Assembly: GCA_964495465.1 (NCBI GenBank)
Contig: CAZBWE010000050.1
Span: 1 to 17,514 of the forward strand
Direction: 5' to 3'
Length of the DNA: 17,514 nucleotides
DNA from: CAZBWE01 sp964495465
GTDB taxonomy: Bacteria; Planctomycetota; Phycisphaerae; Sedimentisphaerales; Anaerobacaceae
Shown here: one piece after another, positions 1 through 7,495 of the stretch
Layout: each line of letters opens with the position of its first letter
How positions within the stretch are numbered: position 1 is the first letter of the stretch
The notes under the pieces: generated by a model
The model's input: the letters and a program-made list of their open reading frames with translations, nothing else
The model's database searches: none
Told to the model about the DNA's origin: nothing
Made by a program: the position numbers and the translations under genes

Positions 1-50
1 CTGTCGCCGGGATGAGAACCCGGTATCCTAGGCCGCTAGACGATGGGGGC
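1..50 (-). tRNA. tRNA-Glu (CUC), 3' part missing at window edge
   Basis: Read on the minus strand, the sequence from 50 down to 1 starts with GCCCCCA and has the typical bacterial tRNA-Glu D-arm (TCGTCTAGCGGCCTAGGA). A five-pair anticodon stem CCGGG/CCCGG follows, closing the loop TTCTCAT, so the anticodon is CUC (glutamate, GAG codons). The window ends after the variable region, so the T-arm and acceptor 3' strand are not seen. It lies 40 nt downstream of tRNA-Met on the same strand. No clear separate promoter is visible in the AT-rich spacer, so it is probably co-transcribed with tRNA-Met. Confidence 0.9.
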
Positions 51-90
51 AAAATAATTTACGAATTTCGATTTACGATTTTCTATTTAA

Positions 91-164
91 TAGCGGCGGT
101 CGGATTCGAACCGACGACCCTGGGCTTATGAATCCCATGCTCTAACCAGCTGAGCTACGCCGCC
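91..164 (-). tRNA. tRNA-Met (CAU), elongator-like
   Basis: A 74-nt cloverleaf on the minus strand. The acceptor GGCGGCG pairs with CGCCGCT (first pair is a G-U wobble), the D-stem is GCTC/GAGC, the T-stem GTCGG/CCGAC closes TTCGAAT, and the discriminator is A. The anticodon loop TTCATAA gives CAU. The anticodon stem is TGGGA/GCCCA, in which the innermost pair A31-G39 is a mismatch. The C11-G24 D-stem pair points to an elongator rather than an initiator; a tRNA-Ile2 whose C34 is modified to lysidine cannot be excluded by sequence alone. CCA is not encoded. A diverged copy of its 5' half and promoter lies at 14505-14597. Confidence 0.93.
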
Positions 165-213
165 AGACGACAGTAATTTACACAAAATCTTTTTGTCTTG
201 CAAGCAAATTCAA
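121..213 (-). repeat. Direct-repeat partner of the decayed tRNA copy
   Basis: Bases 121-213 (5' half of the intact tRNA-Met and its promoter) and 14505-14597 are a diverged direct repeat in the same orientation, about 14.4 kb apart. They bracket the whole secretion operon and the two-component genes. Similarity stops sharply on the tRNA 3' side, near the anticodon loop, in the second copy. Confidence 0.8.
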
Positions 214-346
214 TACTATAGTATTGTTTTGCCCATCCAGATATGCAACCGAGCTGATTCTGGCACAGAGCTGACTCTTTTAAGGTTCTTGGCCGGTATT
301 CTAAAACTACTGGGCCTGAGCTTATCTATAAATATGCCGCCGGTGT
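165..346. other. Gap between tRNA-Met and secretin gene, with a 16-bp perfect palindrome
   Basis: This stretch holds the tRNA-Met promoter and, at 211-226, the perfect palindrome CAATACTATAGTATTG. In the minus direction the palindrome lies between the end of the secretin gene and the tRNA promoter, only 7 nt upstream of the -35 box. It is AT-rich and is not followed by a T-run on the minus strand; on the plus strand it is followed by TTTT. It could be an operator, a weak bidirectional terminator or chance. I see no gene in the rest of the gap. Confidence 0.4.
175..203 (-). promoter_or_regulatory. Promoter of tRNA-Met
   Basis: On the minus strand a -35-like TTGCAA (198-203) and a -10-like TAAATT (175-180) are separated by exactly 17 nt, and the -10 ends 10 nt before the tRNA 5' end. 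The same arrangement (TTGCAA, 17 nt, TGAATT) is kept in the diverged copy near cobO. That conservation supports a real promoter even though the hexamers are not perfect consensus. Confidence 0.6.
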
Positions 347-1753
347 TTACAACTCCTTGTCGGCCAGCGCCGTTTTTGACTCACTCAGCGCTTCGTCCAT
401 TTCCTGGCTGAGAATCTTTTCCAGCGAATTTAGAGTCGATAACAGCTCTTTGGTAACATCCTCATCCTTTTTATCCCGCAGTATTTTTAGCTTTTCCAAC
501 AGCTTCTCTTTTTTAGCGTCTCTGTCACTCGGCAAAGAGAGCATCGGCCTTTCTTTTAGTTCTTTGAACTTCGCCATTTCATCGTCGGGAACCGGCTCGT
601 CTTTGTAAATATGCGGCGACAGAAAAACGAGCAGCTCAGAGTTCTTTATACTATCCTCGGTGTTGCGAAACAGTCCGCCAATTAGCGGCAAATCTCCGAG
701 AAGCGGTATCTGAGTTGTCTGATTTGTTGTTTCCTTTTTCCTTAGCCCGCCCAGAATGACGACCTGGCCGTCTTTGAGCAACAGCGTGGTTTTCGCCCTC
801 CTGGTATCAATTATAGGGATTTCAGACGTGGTGCCGAATTTCCCCGTATCGACATTTTGTTCCGGCTCAACAGTAACAAGAATATAATCTTCATCAGTAA
901 GTGTAGCGGTTACATTTAGTTTGACGCCAACTTGCTTAAACTGAGTTGCCGAGAGCTCGCCTCCCGCTGACGTTTCCGTTACCTCACGGTAAGGCAGTTC
1001 AGTAACCGTCTCAATCGATGCTGATTCGCCGCTTACCACCATTACTCTCGGACTGGCAAGTATCTCAACATTCTTTTTTTCCTGAAGCAGATGAACGGTA
1101 TTTCGGATTGAACCGCTGATAAGGGCAAAATATCCCCCCTCAATACCTGCGAGACTCGTAGTATTATAAGCGGTTGTGTCACCTATCGTAGTACTGGTCG
1201 GGGCAACCATGCTTAGGCGAGAGCCGAGATTCTGCCTGTAGCTTACATCATACATTTTGTCCGAGAGAATATCCCAGTTAATGCCAATCTCGGTTTCGTC
1301 ATCTAACTGAACATCCACAATGACCGCTTCTATTAAAAGTTGTTGTGGCAGCTTGTCGGCTTTTTTGACCTCAAACATTATTTTTTTAAGGGTATCATTT
1401 GTATCGCAGATTATCAAAGAGTTGTTCTTTGCATCGGCCGTTATGATTCCATACACCGAGGACATATTTTTTAAAGTTTTTTCGAGATTTCTTGCATCCA
1501 GAAATTTAAGCGTCGCAGTTTCAAGAAACAGCTCTGGCTTTTCCTCGACCGGCAGCGTAGTCTGGGAAATTCTTTGTGAAGCAGAACTTTGGTTGCTGAA
1601 GAAAGCCGCAAAAGGATTATCATTTTCGACGTCCACTGCAACTTTTTGTTGGGCTTCCGCCTCCGCTTGCTGGGCTTGGGCATAACTATTCCAAACGCCG
1701 GCTGTCAATATTACGACACATAATGATATTCCTGTATTTTTGAGCATATTCAT
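347..1753 (-). CDS. gspD: Type II secretion / type IV pilus secretin (GspD/PilQ-like)
   Basis: An outer-membrane channel protein that lets the pseudopilus or secreted substrate cross the outer membrane. Residues 1-28 form a signal peptide ending in an Ala/Gln-rich stretch. Residues about 76-135 are the only recognisable N-domain (secretin_N-like fold). Residues about 228-385 are the secretin core, with the family signatures VGVKLNVTATL, IPLLGDLPLIGGLFRN (349-364) and ELLVFLSPHI (373-382). At 468 aa it is short for the family: no AMIN, N0 or multiple N1/N2 domains are seen. Residues about 386-468 form a charged, probably helical or coiled-coil C-terminal extension where an S-domain or pilotin-binding tail could sit. 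Its ATG overlaps the stop of the preceding PilO/GspM-like gene by 4 bp (ATGA), suggesting translational coupling. It is the last gene of the operon. Confidence 0.93.
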   Translation of the reverse strand: MNMLKNTGISLCVVILTAGVWNSYAQAQQAEAEAQQKVAVDVENDNPFAAFFSNQSSASQRISQTTLPVEEKPELFLETATLKFLDARNLEKTLKNMSSVYGIITADAKNNSLIICDTNDTLKKIMFEVKKADKLPQQLLIEAVIVDVQLDDETEIGINWDILSDKMYDVSYRQNLGSRLSMVAPTSTTIGDTTAYNTTSLAGIEGGYFALISGSIRNTVHLLQEKKNVEILASPRVMVVSGESASIETVTELPYREVTETSAGGELSATQFKQVGVKLNVTATLTDEDYILVTVEPEQNVDTGKFGTTSEIPIIDTRRAKTTLLLKDGQVVILGGLRKKETTNQTTQIPLLGDLPLIGGLFRNTEDSIKNSELLVFLSPHIYKDEPVPDDEMAKFKELKERPMLSLPSDRDAKKEKLLEKLKILRDKKDEDVTKELLSTLNSLEKILSQEMDEALSESKTALADKEL

Positions 1754-2346
1754 AGGGCAAGCTCCCTGTCCTGGATTGTATAAATTGTAATTGTCATATC
1801 ACATTTAAGTTGAGCAGAGGCGAAGTCAATAACCTCAATCTTAAATGAATCCACCCAAACCCTTTGGGGGCGGTTTTGAAGCTTTTCCAACAGCTTCATT
1901 ATATTGCCATACCCTCCGCTAACGCTTATCTTCGCACTATTAGCGACCATGCCCGAAACATCTTCAGTGCGTCCGCCTGCGCTTCTCGATTTATTAACAA
2001 CGAGATTAAGCGAGTTAACCACACATCCAGCTTCTTCAAAAATGTTCTGAAAATCTCCAAAAAACTTTTTTGCCTCGTCCGGTATAAACAAAAGGCCCTG
2101 GCACTGAGAATACTGCTGACGCAGTTCCCTCAGTTCCTTTCTTTTGTCCTCCAGCTCGCGGGTGACAGCTTTGTTCTTTTCCACAATTCTGTCCATAGCC
2201 GAGTCATAATTTTGCGCCGCATGCAGATAAGTTATGTGCGGAGCGACTATCCGGCTATACATTGCCACACACGCAATCACAATTAAAGCGGCAAAGACCG
2301 AACCTCGCGAAGAGCGATTTAGTTTGGAAAGATTACCTGCTATCAT
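1750..2346 (-). CDS. PilO/GspM-like inner-membrane assembly protein
   Basis: A 198-aa bitopic protein. A short cytoplasmic N-terminus is followed by one membrane helix (about residues 16-35), a charged coiled-coil stretch (about 45-85, rich in Glu/Lys/Arg) and a C-terminal alpha/beta region (about 90-195) of the size expected for the periplasmic ferredoxin-like domain of PilO or GspM. Recognition rests mainly on this layout and on position, since these proteins are poorly conserved. It sits between the PilM-PilN fusion and the secretin, exactly where gspM or pilO is found. The likely role is to form the periplasmic alignment complex with the PilN half of the upstream protein. It starts 3 nt after the upstream stop, and the upstream end supplies an AAAGGG-type ribosome site. 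The stop overlaps the secretin start. Confidence 0.8.
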   Translation of the reverse strand: MIAGNLSKLNRSSRGSVFAALIVIACVAMYSRIVAPHITYLHAAQNYDSAMDRIVEKNKAVTRELEDKRKELRELRQQYSQCQGLLFIPDEAKKFFGDFQNIFEEAGCVVNSLNLVVNKSRSAGGRTEDVSGMVANSAKISVSGGYGNIMKLLEKLQNRPQRVWVDSFKIEVIDFASAQLKCDMTITIYTIQDRELAL

Positions 2347-2349
2347 TAC

Positions 2350-3885
2350 CTACCCTTTTTCTTTCGCAGCCAGAGAGCAGTTAATTTCATATTTTATTAC
2401 TCCATTTTTACTGATGTCCTTTTCGGTCTCTACAATAGATGCCGAATCGATATACCTGGATTTGTTCAACTTATCCACAAACAAATAGACGTCTTCATTT
2501 GAAATCGCCAGGCCTTCCAGGGACATCGCCGAATCGGTTTTGCTGGTCAGACCCGTAATACACACTGTTTTAGGCATTTCTTTTCCTATGTCACTCATCA
2601 GGCCCGGCCAGTCAGTCGTGCTGTGTGAGCCGAGCATCTTATTTGTCTGTTCAAGTTTTCTGTTCAGGGTGTCGATTTTTCCGTCCAGCCATATTCGTTC
2701 TTTAACCAGGGTATCCGTATTGCGCGACAGAGCGGCTCTTTTGTGCTTGATGCTCTCATTTAGTCTTTTAATTCTCCAGAAAGGTCCATTAACAACCAGT
2801 AACATAACAAGTAAAACTGCCGCTATGATATTTAGCGTTACGAACGCTTCTTTTTGAATAACTCGAAGTCTGGTTATTTCCTGCGGAAGCAAATTTATGC
2901 TCAAACCGCGTTTATTTGTATCTAAAATCTTCATTGCCAGGCCGACCGCTATAAGCGAAGGTCTGTTATTCTTGTCACTATCGGCAGACCTGCCGGACTG
3001 ACTAACGGCAGTTGCCTGACCGACATCTTTACCGGTCAGCACCTGCAAATCCGAACCTGCAACATTAGCCCTCAACGAATCCTCAGCATTCTCAGGTAAC
3101 TGCACATCATCTGTAACTACAGTAATTTCCCACTTTCCATAACTATCAGGGACTTCGACATCGTAAAATTGTGTAACCGTATTTATTTGCTCTGCAAGCC
3201 ACGCGCGGAGCTCACCCGGCTGTGATTTTTCCGGGCTGATATTATTCGTTCTTACAAAATCCAAATTCTGCCTTCTGAATACGCACAGTGTCAGGGTATT
3301 TTCCCGCAAAATAGCGATAAGCACATTGCAGTCAAATCTTCCCACTATCCTTTTGGAATGAAGCGCCCTTATATATGCAATCAACGGCGGCTCAATCGCC
3401 TCAACAATCATTCCGGCCCGCCCGCACACTCTGGTAATCTCGGCCACCTTCTGGCCGTCAGCAGCAACCGCAAGAACACGGCTTGCAACGCCGCTTTCCG
3501 AGCCGACTCCGGATGTCCCGCAAAAATCCAAATCGATTTTCCTGCCTGGCAATGCGACACAATGTTTCATCTGGCTGTGGACAAATTGCCTGATATTGCT
3601 CGGAACTTCCCTGGATATATCCATAATCTGCATAATCACCGGCTGCACAAACAAAGATACAGAAGCCGGTATCGAGCGTATTGTGATGCGATTTTTCAAT
3701 CTTCGGACTGCTTTCGTTAATGCTTTCGCATCTTCGATGCTGCCGTTCTTTATCGCTCCATCAGGAACAGGACAACTGGCGGTTTTAAGCAGCCGGAAAC
3801 CTTTGCCCACTCTTTTAAGCAGAGCCATACTTATAAGAGTTTCGGAAATATCCACCCCCAGCGCTATTTTAGGGCTGAGCCTCAT
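2350..3885 (-). CDS. Fused PilM-PilN (GspL-like) inner-membrane platform protein
   Basis: A 511-aa protein that joins two subunits usually encoded separately in type IV pilus systems. Residues 1 to about 320 are a PilM-type actin-like cytoplasmic domain: the nucleotide-binding motif GVDISETLISMALL lies near residue 10, and the PilM-like C-terminal motif RPSLIAVGLAMKILD ends at 322. A PilN-type segment follows, with the diagnostic NLLPQE at 331-336 (in separate PilN proteins the NLLP peptide docks into PilM), a membrane helix (about 347-366), a coiled coil (about 370-415) and a ferredoxin-like periplasmic domain (about 425-511). The whole equals the architecture of GspL. Linking cytoplasmic ATPase, platform and periplasmic ring is the expected role. 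The ATG overlaps the upstream stop by 4 bp. No frameshift is needed to read through the junction. Confidence 0.9.
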   Translation of the reverse strand: MRLSPKIALGVDISETLISMALLKRVGKGFRLLKTASCPVPDGAIKNGSIEDAKALTKAVRRLKNRITIRSIPASVSLFVQPVIMQIMDISREVPSNIRQFVHSQMKHCVALPGRKIDLDFCGTSGVGSESGVASRVLAVAADGQKVAEITRVCGRAGMIVEAIEPPLIAYIRALHSKRIVGRFDCNVLIAILRENTLTLCVFRRQNLDFVRTNNISPEKSQPGELRAWLAEQINTVTQFYDVEVPDSYGKWEITVVTDDVQLPENAEDSLRANVAGSDLQVLTGKDVGQATAVSQSGRSADSDKNNRPSLIAVGLAMKILDTNKRGLSINLLPQEITRLRVIQKEAFVTLNIIAAVLLVMLLVVNGPFWRIKRLNESIKHKRAALSRNTDTLVKERIWLDGKIDTLNRKLEQTNKMLGSHSTTDWPGLMSDIGKEMPKTVCITGLTSKTDSAMSLEGLAISNEDVYLFVDKLNKSRYIDSASIVETEKDISKNGVIKYEINCSLAAKEKG

Positions 3886-4283
3886 TCGTTAATCCTCAGG
3901 TTATCAATTCTTATTATGCAAGGACTGCTGCTGCTTACCGTGATATCGGCTTTAACTCTTGCTATAAAACCCTGTGATGTTGTCCCTTCCGAGGTAACTA
4001 ATAAATCTGAAACCGCAGATGCTCCTGCAGTCACGGCATACGAGCCGCCGTTGAAAGCTGCTGTGCTGATATTCGGGTCACTGCCGGCCCGTATCCTCGA
4101 AAAGGCATCGTTAAGACCGGCCTCGGCAGTAGCCAGCGCCTCAACAGCCCGGATTTGATTCTGCATAAGCTGAATTTCCTCGGCATTCATCTGGAGTATC
4201 CCAACGGTGAGCATAGACAGCAGCACTATGGCAAATACCACTATCAGAAGTACAGAACCATTATTGTTTCGTTTTGTTTTCAT
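3882..4283 (-). CDS. PilX/GspK-like minor pilin
   Basis: A 133-aa prepilin-like protein. After the basic leader MKTKRNNNG comes a long hydrophobic helix starting SVLLIVVFAIVLL, then an alpha-helical segment with AVEALATAEAGLNDAF, which is typical of PilX_N-type proteins. Position +5 after the Gly is Ile, not the usual Glu; loss of Glu5 is characteristic of GspK, the pseudopilus tip subunit. The remaining roughly 75 residues are Ser/Thr/Ala-rich beta-type sequence. It is far shorter than GspK (about 300 aa), so the large helical GspK insertion domain is absent. It begins 8 nt after the GspJ-like stop and overlaps the PilM-PilN gene by 4 bp. The likely role is initiation or tip of the pseudopilus. 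The start has no obvious Shine-Dalgarno sequence. Confidence 0.78.
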   Translation of the reverse strand: MKTKRNNNGSVLLIVVFAIVLLSMLTVGILQMNAEEIQLMQNQIRAVEALATAEAGLNDAFSRIRAGSDPNISTAAFNGGSYAVTAGASAVSDLLVTSEGTTSQGFIARVKADITVSSSSPCIIRIDNLRINE

Positions 4284-4290
4284 AGATTTT

Positions 4291-6852
4291 TTACGGCCTT
4301 ATACCCCCGCTGCTGACGGTGCTGTCACTATCAGCAGGAGCTATTGCTATAGTAATCATTTGTGCCTCGTTTGATAAGGTGAGCGAAAAGTCAGATGTCC
4401 CGCTATCGCCGCTGCTCGACTGCCTGATATATCCGGCCCCGCCTGAGACCGTGCCGCCACCAATAGCGGGCGCTATCGCTATGGTGACGGTTCTATACTC
4501 TTCGCCGCTCGGATTACCAGTAAGCGAAAAATCCTCTTCACCACTGGGGCCGATAGCTGCCTGCATAATATATCCGGCGCCGCCGGAACAGGTATCGCCA
4601 TGTGTGCTGCTTTCATCCATTGTGATATCCGTATGTTCGTCTAGCCCCGTATGACCACTACTACTAACATCGTCATCATCGAAACCACCTATCCTGACAA
4701 TCATAGTGTTGGCAACTGTAGTGGTCACAGATGGACAATCCGGTGACCTGGACCGATTACCATACGTCGCCGAAGCATTGATAGGAGCAGAGGGATTGTG
4801 GCCCGTAAAGCGCATTATCCACCCATAGGCCTGCCGTCCCCCTGACCAGGTGAATTGATGGCTTGTCGGCTCCGAAGCACCTGCAAGCTTCCACCAGACA
4901 CCCAGTGTCACTTCATCGCTGTAATCCTCGAGACTGATTTCCTCCCAGCCCTGGCCGCCGGGAGGCGACAGAGGGCTTGGGACGTCATCGGTGTCTCCAT
5001 CTGTAACAACCGCCGCGATTAACAGGTCTCCCTCACTGGTCCCGCTCGGGACATAAACATCGACGTATGTAGCCCACCAGGAAGAAGATGTCTGCTTTCC
5101 CTCGCCTAATCCTCCGTAACTGATGCCGCCTCCACTACTGGCACTCTCATCCATCGTAATTGTGAAGTGGTCGGTAAGTCCGGTGTCATCAACTGTAATA
5201 TCATCATCGTCAAATGCCCCCAGACGAACAATCAGGCAATCGCTGACCGTCGTGATTACTTCGGGACTGGTCGGCGTGCTGCTGGTTTCACCATCAACAG
5301 AATAGTCATCAATCGGGTCATCAGGGTCGTGTCCGGTAAACCGCATTATCCAGCCATAGGCCTGCTCAGCCACCGACTCAGACCAGGAAAACTGATGACT
5401 GGCTGACTCCGAAGCATCTGCAAGCTTCCACCAGACACCCAGCGTTACTTCGCCATTATAACTGCCGATATCAATCTCATTCCAGCCCTCACCTGACGGT
5501 GGTTCTATCGTAGCCGAGGTATCTCCGTCTGTCGCGACTGCTGCGATGAGCAAATCGCCTTCATTCGAATCAGGCGTTGAAATAGTTAGATTTGTAACAT
5601 CAGTGGCTGCTTTGGCCCATTCAAAATCCCTATACACAAGTATTACAGCTAACTGGGTAATCTCCTCATCGCTTAGTGCACGGTCGTAGATGCGGACGTC
5701 ATCCAGAGTGCCATCGAAGTATGGGTCGGCGCTATATTGTGACCTGCCGAGCCGGTTCCGGGTGGTACTTCCGAGGTCGCTGGGTGTATATCTTAGAGAT
5801 GTGTTCTCATCGACCAGCTCCCCGTCAATATATAATGAATGGACGCTGTTATCTGCGTCTATAGTTACGGCTATATGATGCCATCCGCCGGTCAGGACAT
5901 CCGGTGCTGTCACCTGGTCCTCATCGGTCCAACCCGAAATTGTAATTGCGAAACGCGGCGTTCCTGTGTCGCCATTGTTGACCGTAAGGAACATATTGAC
6001 ACTTTCACTGCTGCCGAAATCCCAAATGCGCTGCCAGGAGCTGCCTCCATCCCAGTTCACCCATTCCGCGATGGTGCAGTTGGTTAGCGAATTAATAATC
6101 GAGCCGATGGGCAAACTTACATAGTCGTTGTTGCCGTCGAATCTCAGCGCACCGCCCACGGCGCCGGTTGTCCATTTACTGCTGCCCATATTTATCAAAG
6201 TGCCGTCATTGCCATTGCCTGAGGAATCTGCCGCCGTTGTTCCGGTGGTCTCATCAAGCTTCCACCATCCAACAAGACCGGAAGAAGATGAATTCCAGTT
6301 GGTTCGAAGATATACTGAAGTTGTAAAGGTTTTGTCCCGGCTGAGAGCAGAAGGATTGGGCAGGATTGCCTGGACATCCACGAGGCGGATGGTATTTACG
6401 TCTGTTGTAGGATTCACAAAGTCGTTACTGTCGTAACAGGTAAACAGCAATGAGCTGACCGGCCCGGCCAAATCCGAAAGGTCGCCGACAGAACCAAACT
6501 CAATATAATTATTGGCAGTGATGTCATAACGCAGGTTATTGCCGTCGTTATCCTCAAATTCGATATAGCCGTCAGTTTCAGCCGGGCCGCTTACAGCGGT
6601 TATTTTGACGGCCTTTGAGAGATTGCGGTTTATATGGTCTATAAGAACCCTGCCGTTTTGAAGCACCTCGGCGTTACCCTGCTTGGAGTCCCAGCTATTA
6701 TTGATTACCCTGAACTGGGGCAACACCGCTGCAAAGACAATGCCCATTATGGCCAGGGCAATAACCGTCTCCAGCAATGTGATTGCCGGAACTGTAATTG
6801 CACCGGGTGCAGCCTCCGCACAAAAACGGTTTTTGCAGCACTTTTTTCTCAT
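4291..6852 (-). CDS. Giant GspJ/PilW-position minor pilin with LamG domain and tandem repeats
   Basis: An 853-aa protein, several times longer than ordinary GspJ or PilW (about 200-350 aa). Residues 1-23 are a basic leader. Residues 24-45 (ITLLETVIALAIMGIVF) are the class III pilin helix with Glu at +5, but the residue before the predicted cut is Ala, not Gly. Residues about 46-185 are a short pilin body. Residues about 192-402 form a LamG/concanavalin-like domain: LVGWWKLDETTGTTAADSSG, GGWHHIAVTID, LYIDGELV, and FDGTLDDVRIYDRALSDEEI. Two copies of a module of about 140 residues follow (431-570 and 607-748) sharing EGDLLIAAV, TDGDT, EVTLGVWWKLA, AYGWIMRFTGH and FDDDD. Two short repeats at the end (756-795 and 803-839) start SGGAGYI and end IAIAP. 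Probably a pseudopilus tip subunit displaying a glycan- or surface-binding head. The carbohydrate target is unknown. Confidence 0.88.
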   Translation of the reverse strand: MRKKCCKNRFCAEAAPGAITVPAITLLETVIALAIMGIVFAAVLPQFRVINNSWDSKQGNAEVLQNGRVLIDHINRNLSKAVKITAVSGPAETDGYIEFEDNDGNNLRYDITANNYIEFGSVGDLSDLAGPVSSLLFTCYDSNDFVNPTTDVNTIRLVDVQAILPNPSALSRDKTFTTSVYLRTNWNSSSSGLVGWWKLDETTGTTAADSSGNGNDGTLINMGSSKWTTGAVGGALRFDGNNDYVSLPIGSIINSLTNCTIAEWVNWDGGSSWQRIWDFGSSESVNMFLTVNNGDTGTPRFAITISGWTDEDQVTAPDVLTGGWHHIAVTIDADNSVHSLYIDGELVDENTSLRYTPSDLGSTTRNRLGRSQYSADPYFDGTLDDVRIYDRALSDEEITQLAVILVYRDFEWAKAATDVTNLTISTPDSNEGDLLIAAVATDGDTSATIEPPSGEGWNEIDIGSYNGEVTLGVWWKLADASESASHQFSWSESVAEQAYGWIMRFTGHDPDDPIDDYSVDGETSSTPTSPEVITTVSDCLIVRLGAFDDDDITVDDTGLTDHFTITMDESASSGGGISYGGLGEGKQTSSSWWATYVDVYVPSGTSEGDLLIAAVVTDGDTDDVPSPLSPPGGQGWEEISLEDYSDEVTLGVWWKLAGASEPTSHQFTWSGGRQAYGWIMRFTGHNPSAPINASATYGNRSRSPDCPSVTTTVANTMIVRIGGFDDDDVSSSGHTGLDEHTDITMDESSTHGDTCSGGAGYIMQAAIGPSGEEDFSLTGNPSGEEYRTVTIAIAPAIGGGTVSGGAGYIRQSSSGDSGTSDFSLTLSNEAQMITIAIAPADSDSTVSSGGIRP
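4609..5562 (-). repeat. Two tandem copies of a ~140-codon module inside the giant minor pilin gene
   Basis: Copy A occupies roughly 5143-5562 and copy B roughly 4609-5034, separated by about 36 codons. At the protein level they share blocks such as EVTLGVWWKLA, YGWIMRFTGH, IVR-G-FDDDD and ITMDES. At the DNA level near-identical stretches remain (for example around 4812 and 5342), pointing to an intragenic duplication. Copy B is followed by two shorter SGGAGYI...IAIAP units that have no clear equivalent after copy A. The linker after copy A may therefore be a shortened version, or the tail may mark the end of a full module. Confidence 0.85.
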
Positions 6853-7078
6853 ATTTTTCAGCGCACACTATTTTCGTTATTACTGTTTTTTTCGGCATAA
6901 GAGTAAGGGCAGGTTACGCGGCTTTCAAATTATAGGCCTGTTCAAAAAGAAAGCAGAAACAGATAAATAAATGTCCATATTCGATGGTGCTAATCAGTTT
7001 TTATCAGACATTGATGTTTATCCCGACAAAGTTATCGCTGCGCTTTCAGGGGAGTCCTATAAGTAAGAAAAAAGCAAC
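6853..7078. other. 226-bp gap inside the operon, no convincing gene
   Basis: This spacer between the GspI-position gene and the giant minor pilin is long for an otherwise tightly packed operon. The plus strand contains a 31-codon ATG frame (6971-7066) without a clear ribosome site or family resemblance. I see no strong terminator or promoter on the minus strand. It may be remnant sequence left by the insertion or rearrangement that enlarged the downstream gene, but nothing in the sequence proves this. Confidence 0.4.
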
Positions 7079-7495
7079 CTAATCCGACCATCTTCTGGCC
7101 AATAAAGTAGTCAGGGTAACCTGAACTTCACCGCTGCTGAGAGTGTTGTCTCCATCCGTGTCGTAGCCAACAGATACCGATACCGTCTTCAATGGGTCAC
7201 CGGAATTGTCCGTAACGTTACACCGATATGAGCCGCCGAGATGTGTATTGCTTTCTGCGAATGAATCCCCGCCATTAGTATAATCATAAATCGACCGTGC
7301 CTTTATCTCATCGAGTTTGGCCTGGGCAAGGATTAAGCTCCGGGTTTTATGCTCGATTTTTGTGGATGTGGCTTGGGCGACAGTCAGACTTTTCAGTATC
7401 GGAACCAATGCAACAATCAGTAATGTTGATGCAATAACAACTTCGATGATGGTTAATCCTGCAAATCGTTTAGAGATTTTCAGTTTTCGGTGCAT
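7079..7495 (-). CDS. GspI/PilV-like minor pseudopilin
   Basis: A 138-aa prepilin. The basic leader MHRKLKISKRFAG is followed by LTIIEVVIASTLLIVALVPIL, with Gly at -1 and Glu at +5 as the prepilin peptidase requires. A helical region AQAKLDEIKAR, typical of GspI (usually L-A-xx-KLdEl), is followed by a small beta-rich head of about 65 residues ending in TTLLARRW. That head includes VGYDTDGDNTLSSGEVQV, whose DTDGDNTLSSGE stretch resembles an EF-hand-like calcium loop. It belongs to the set of minor subunits (H, I, J, K) that cap the pseudopilus. Its ATG lies inside the end of the GspH-position gene (16-bp overlap), so translation is probably coupled. The EF-hand suggestion is a visual resemblance only. 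Confidence 0.82.
   Translation of the reverse strand: MHRKLKISKRFAGLTIIEVVIASTLLIVALVPILKSLTVAQATSTKIEHKTRSLILAQAKLDEIKARSIYDYTNGGDSFAESNTHLGGSYRCNVTDNSGDPLKTVSVSVGYDTDGDNTLSSGEVQVTLTTLLARRWSD

Noticed and set aside
193..411. A 72-codon plus-strand frame across the tRNA-secretin gap
   Set aside because: It overlaps the antisense of the secretin end and the palindrome. It has no family resemblance or ribosome site, and its composition is typical of a chance frame.
6971..7066. A 31-codon plus-strand ATG frame in the gap between two minor pilin genes
   Set aside because: Antisense to the operon, with no clear ribosome site and no recognisable motif. Too short to support.
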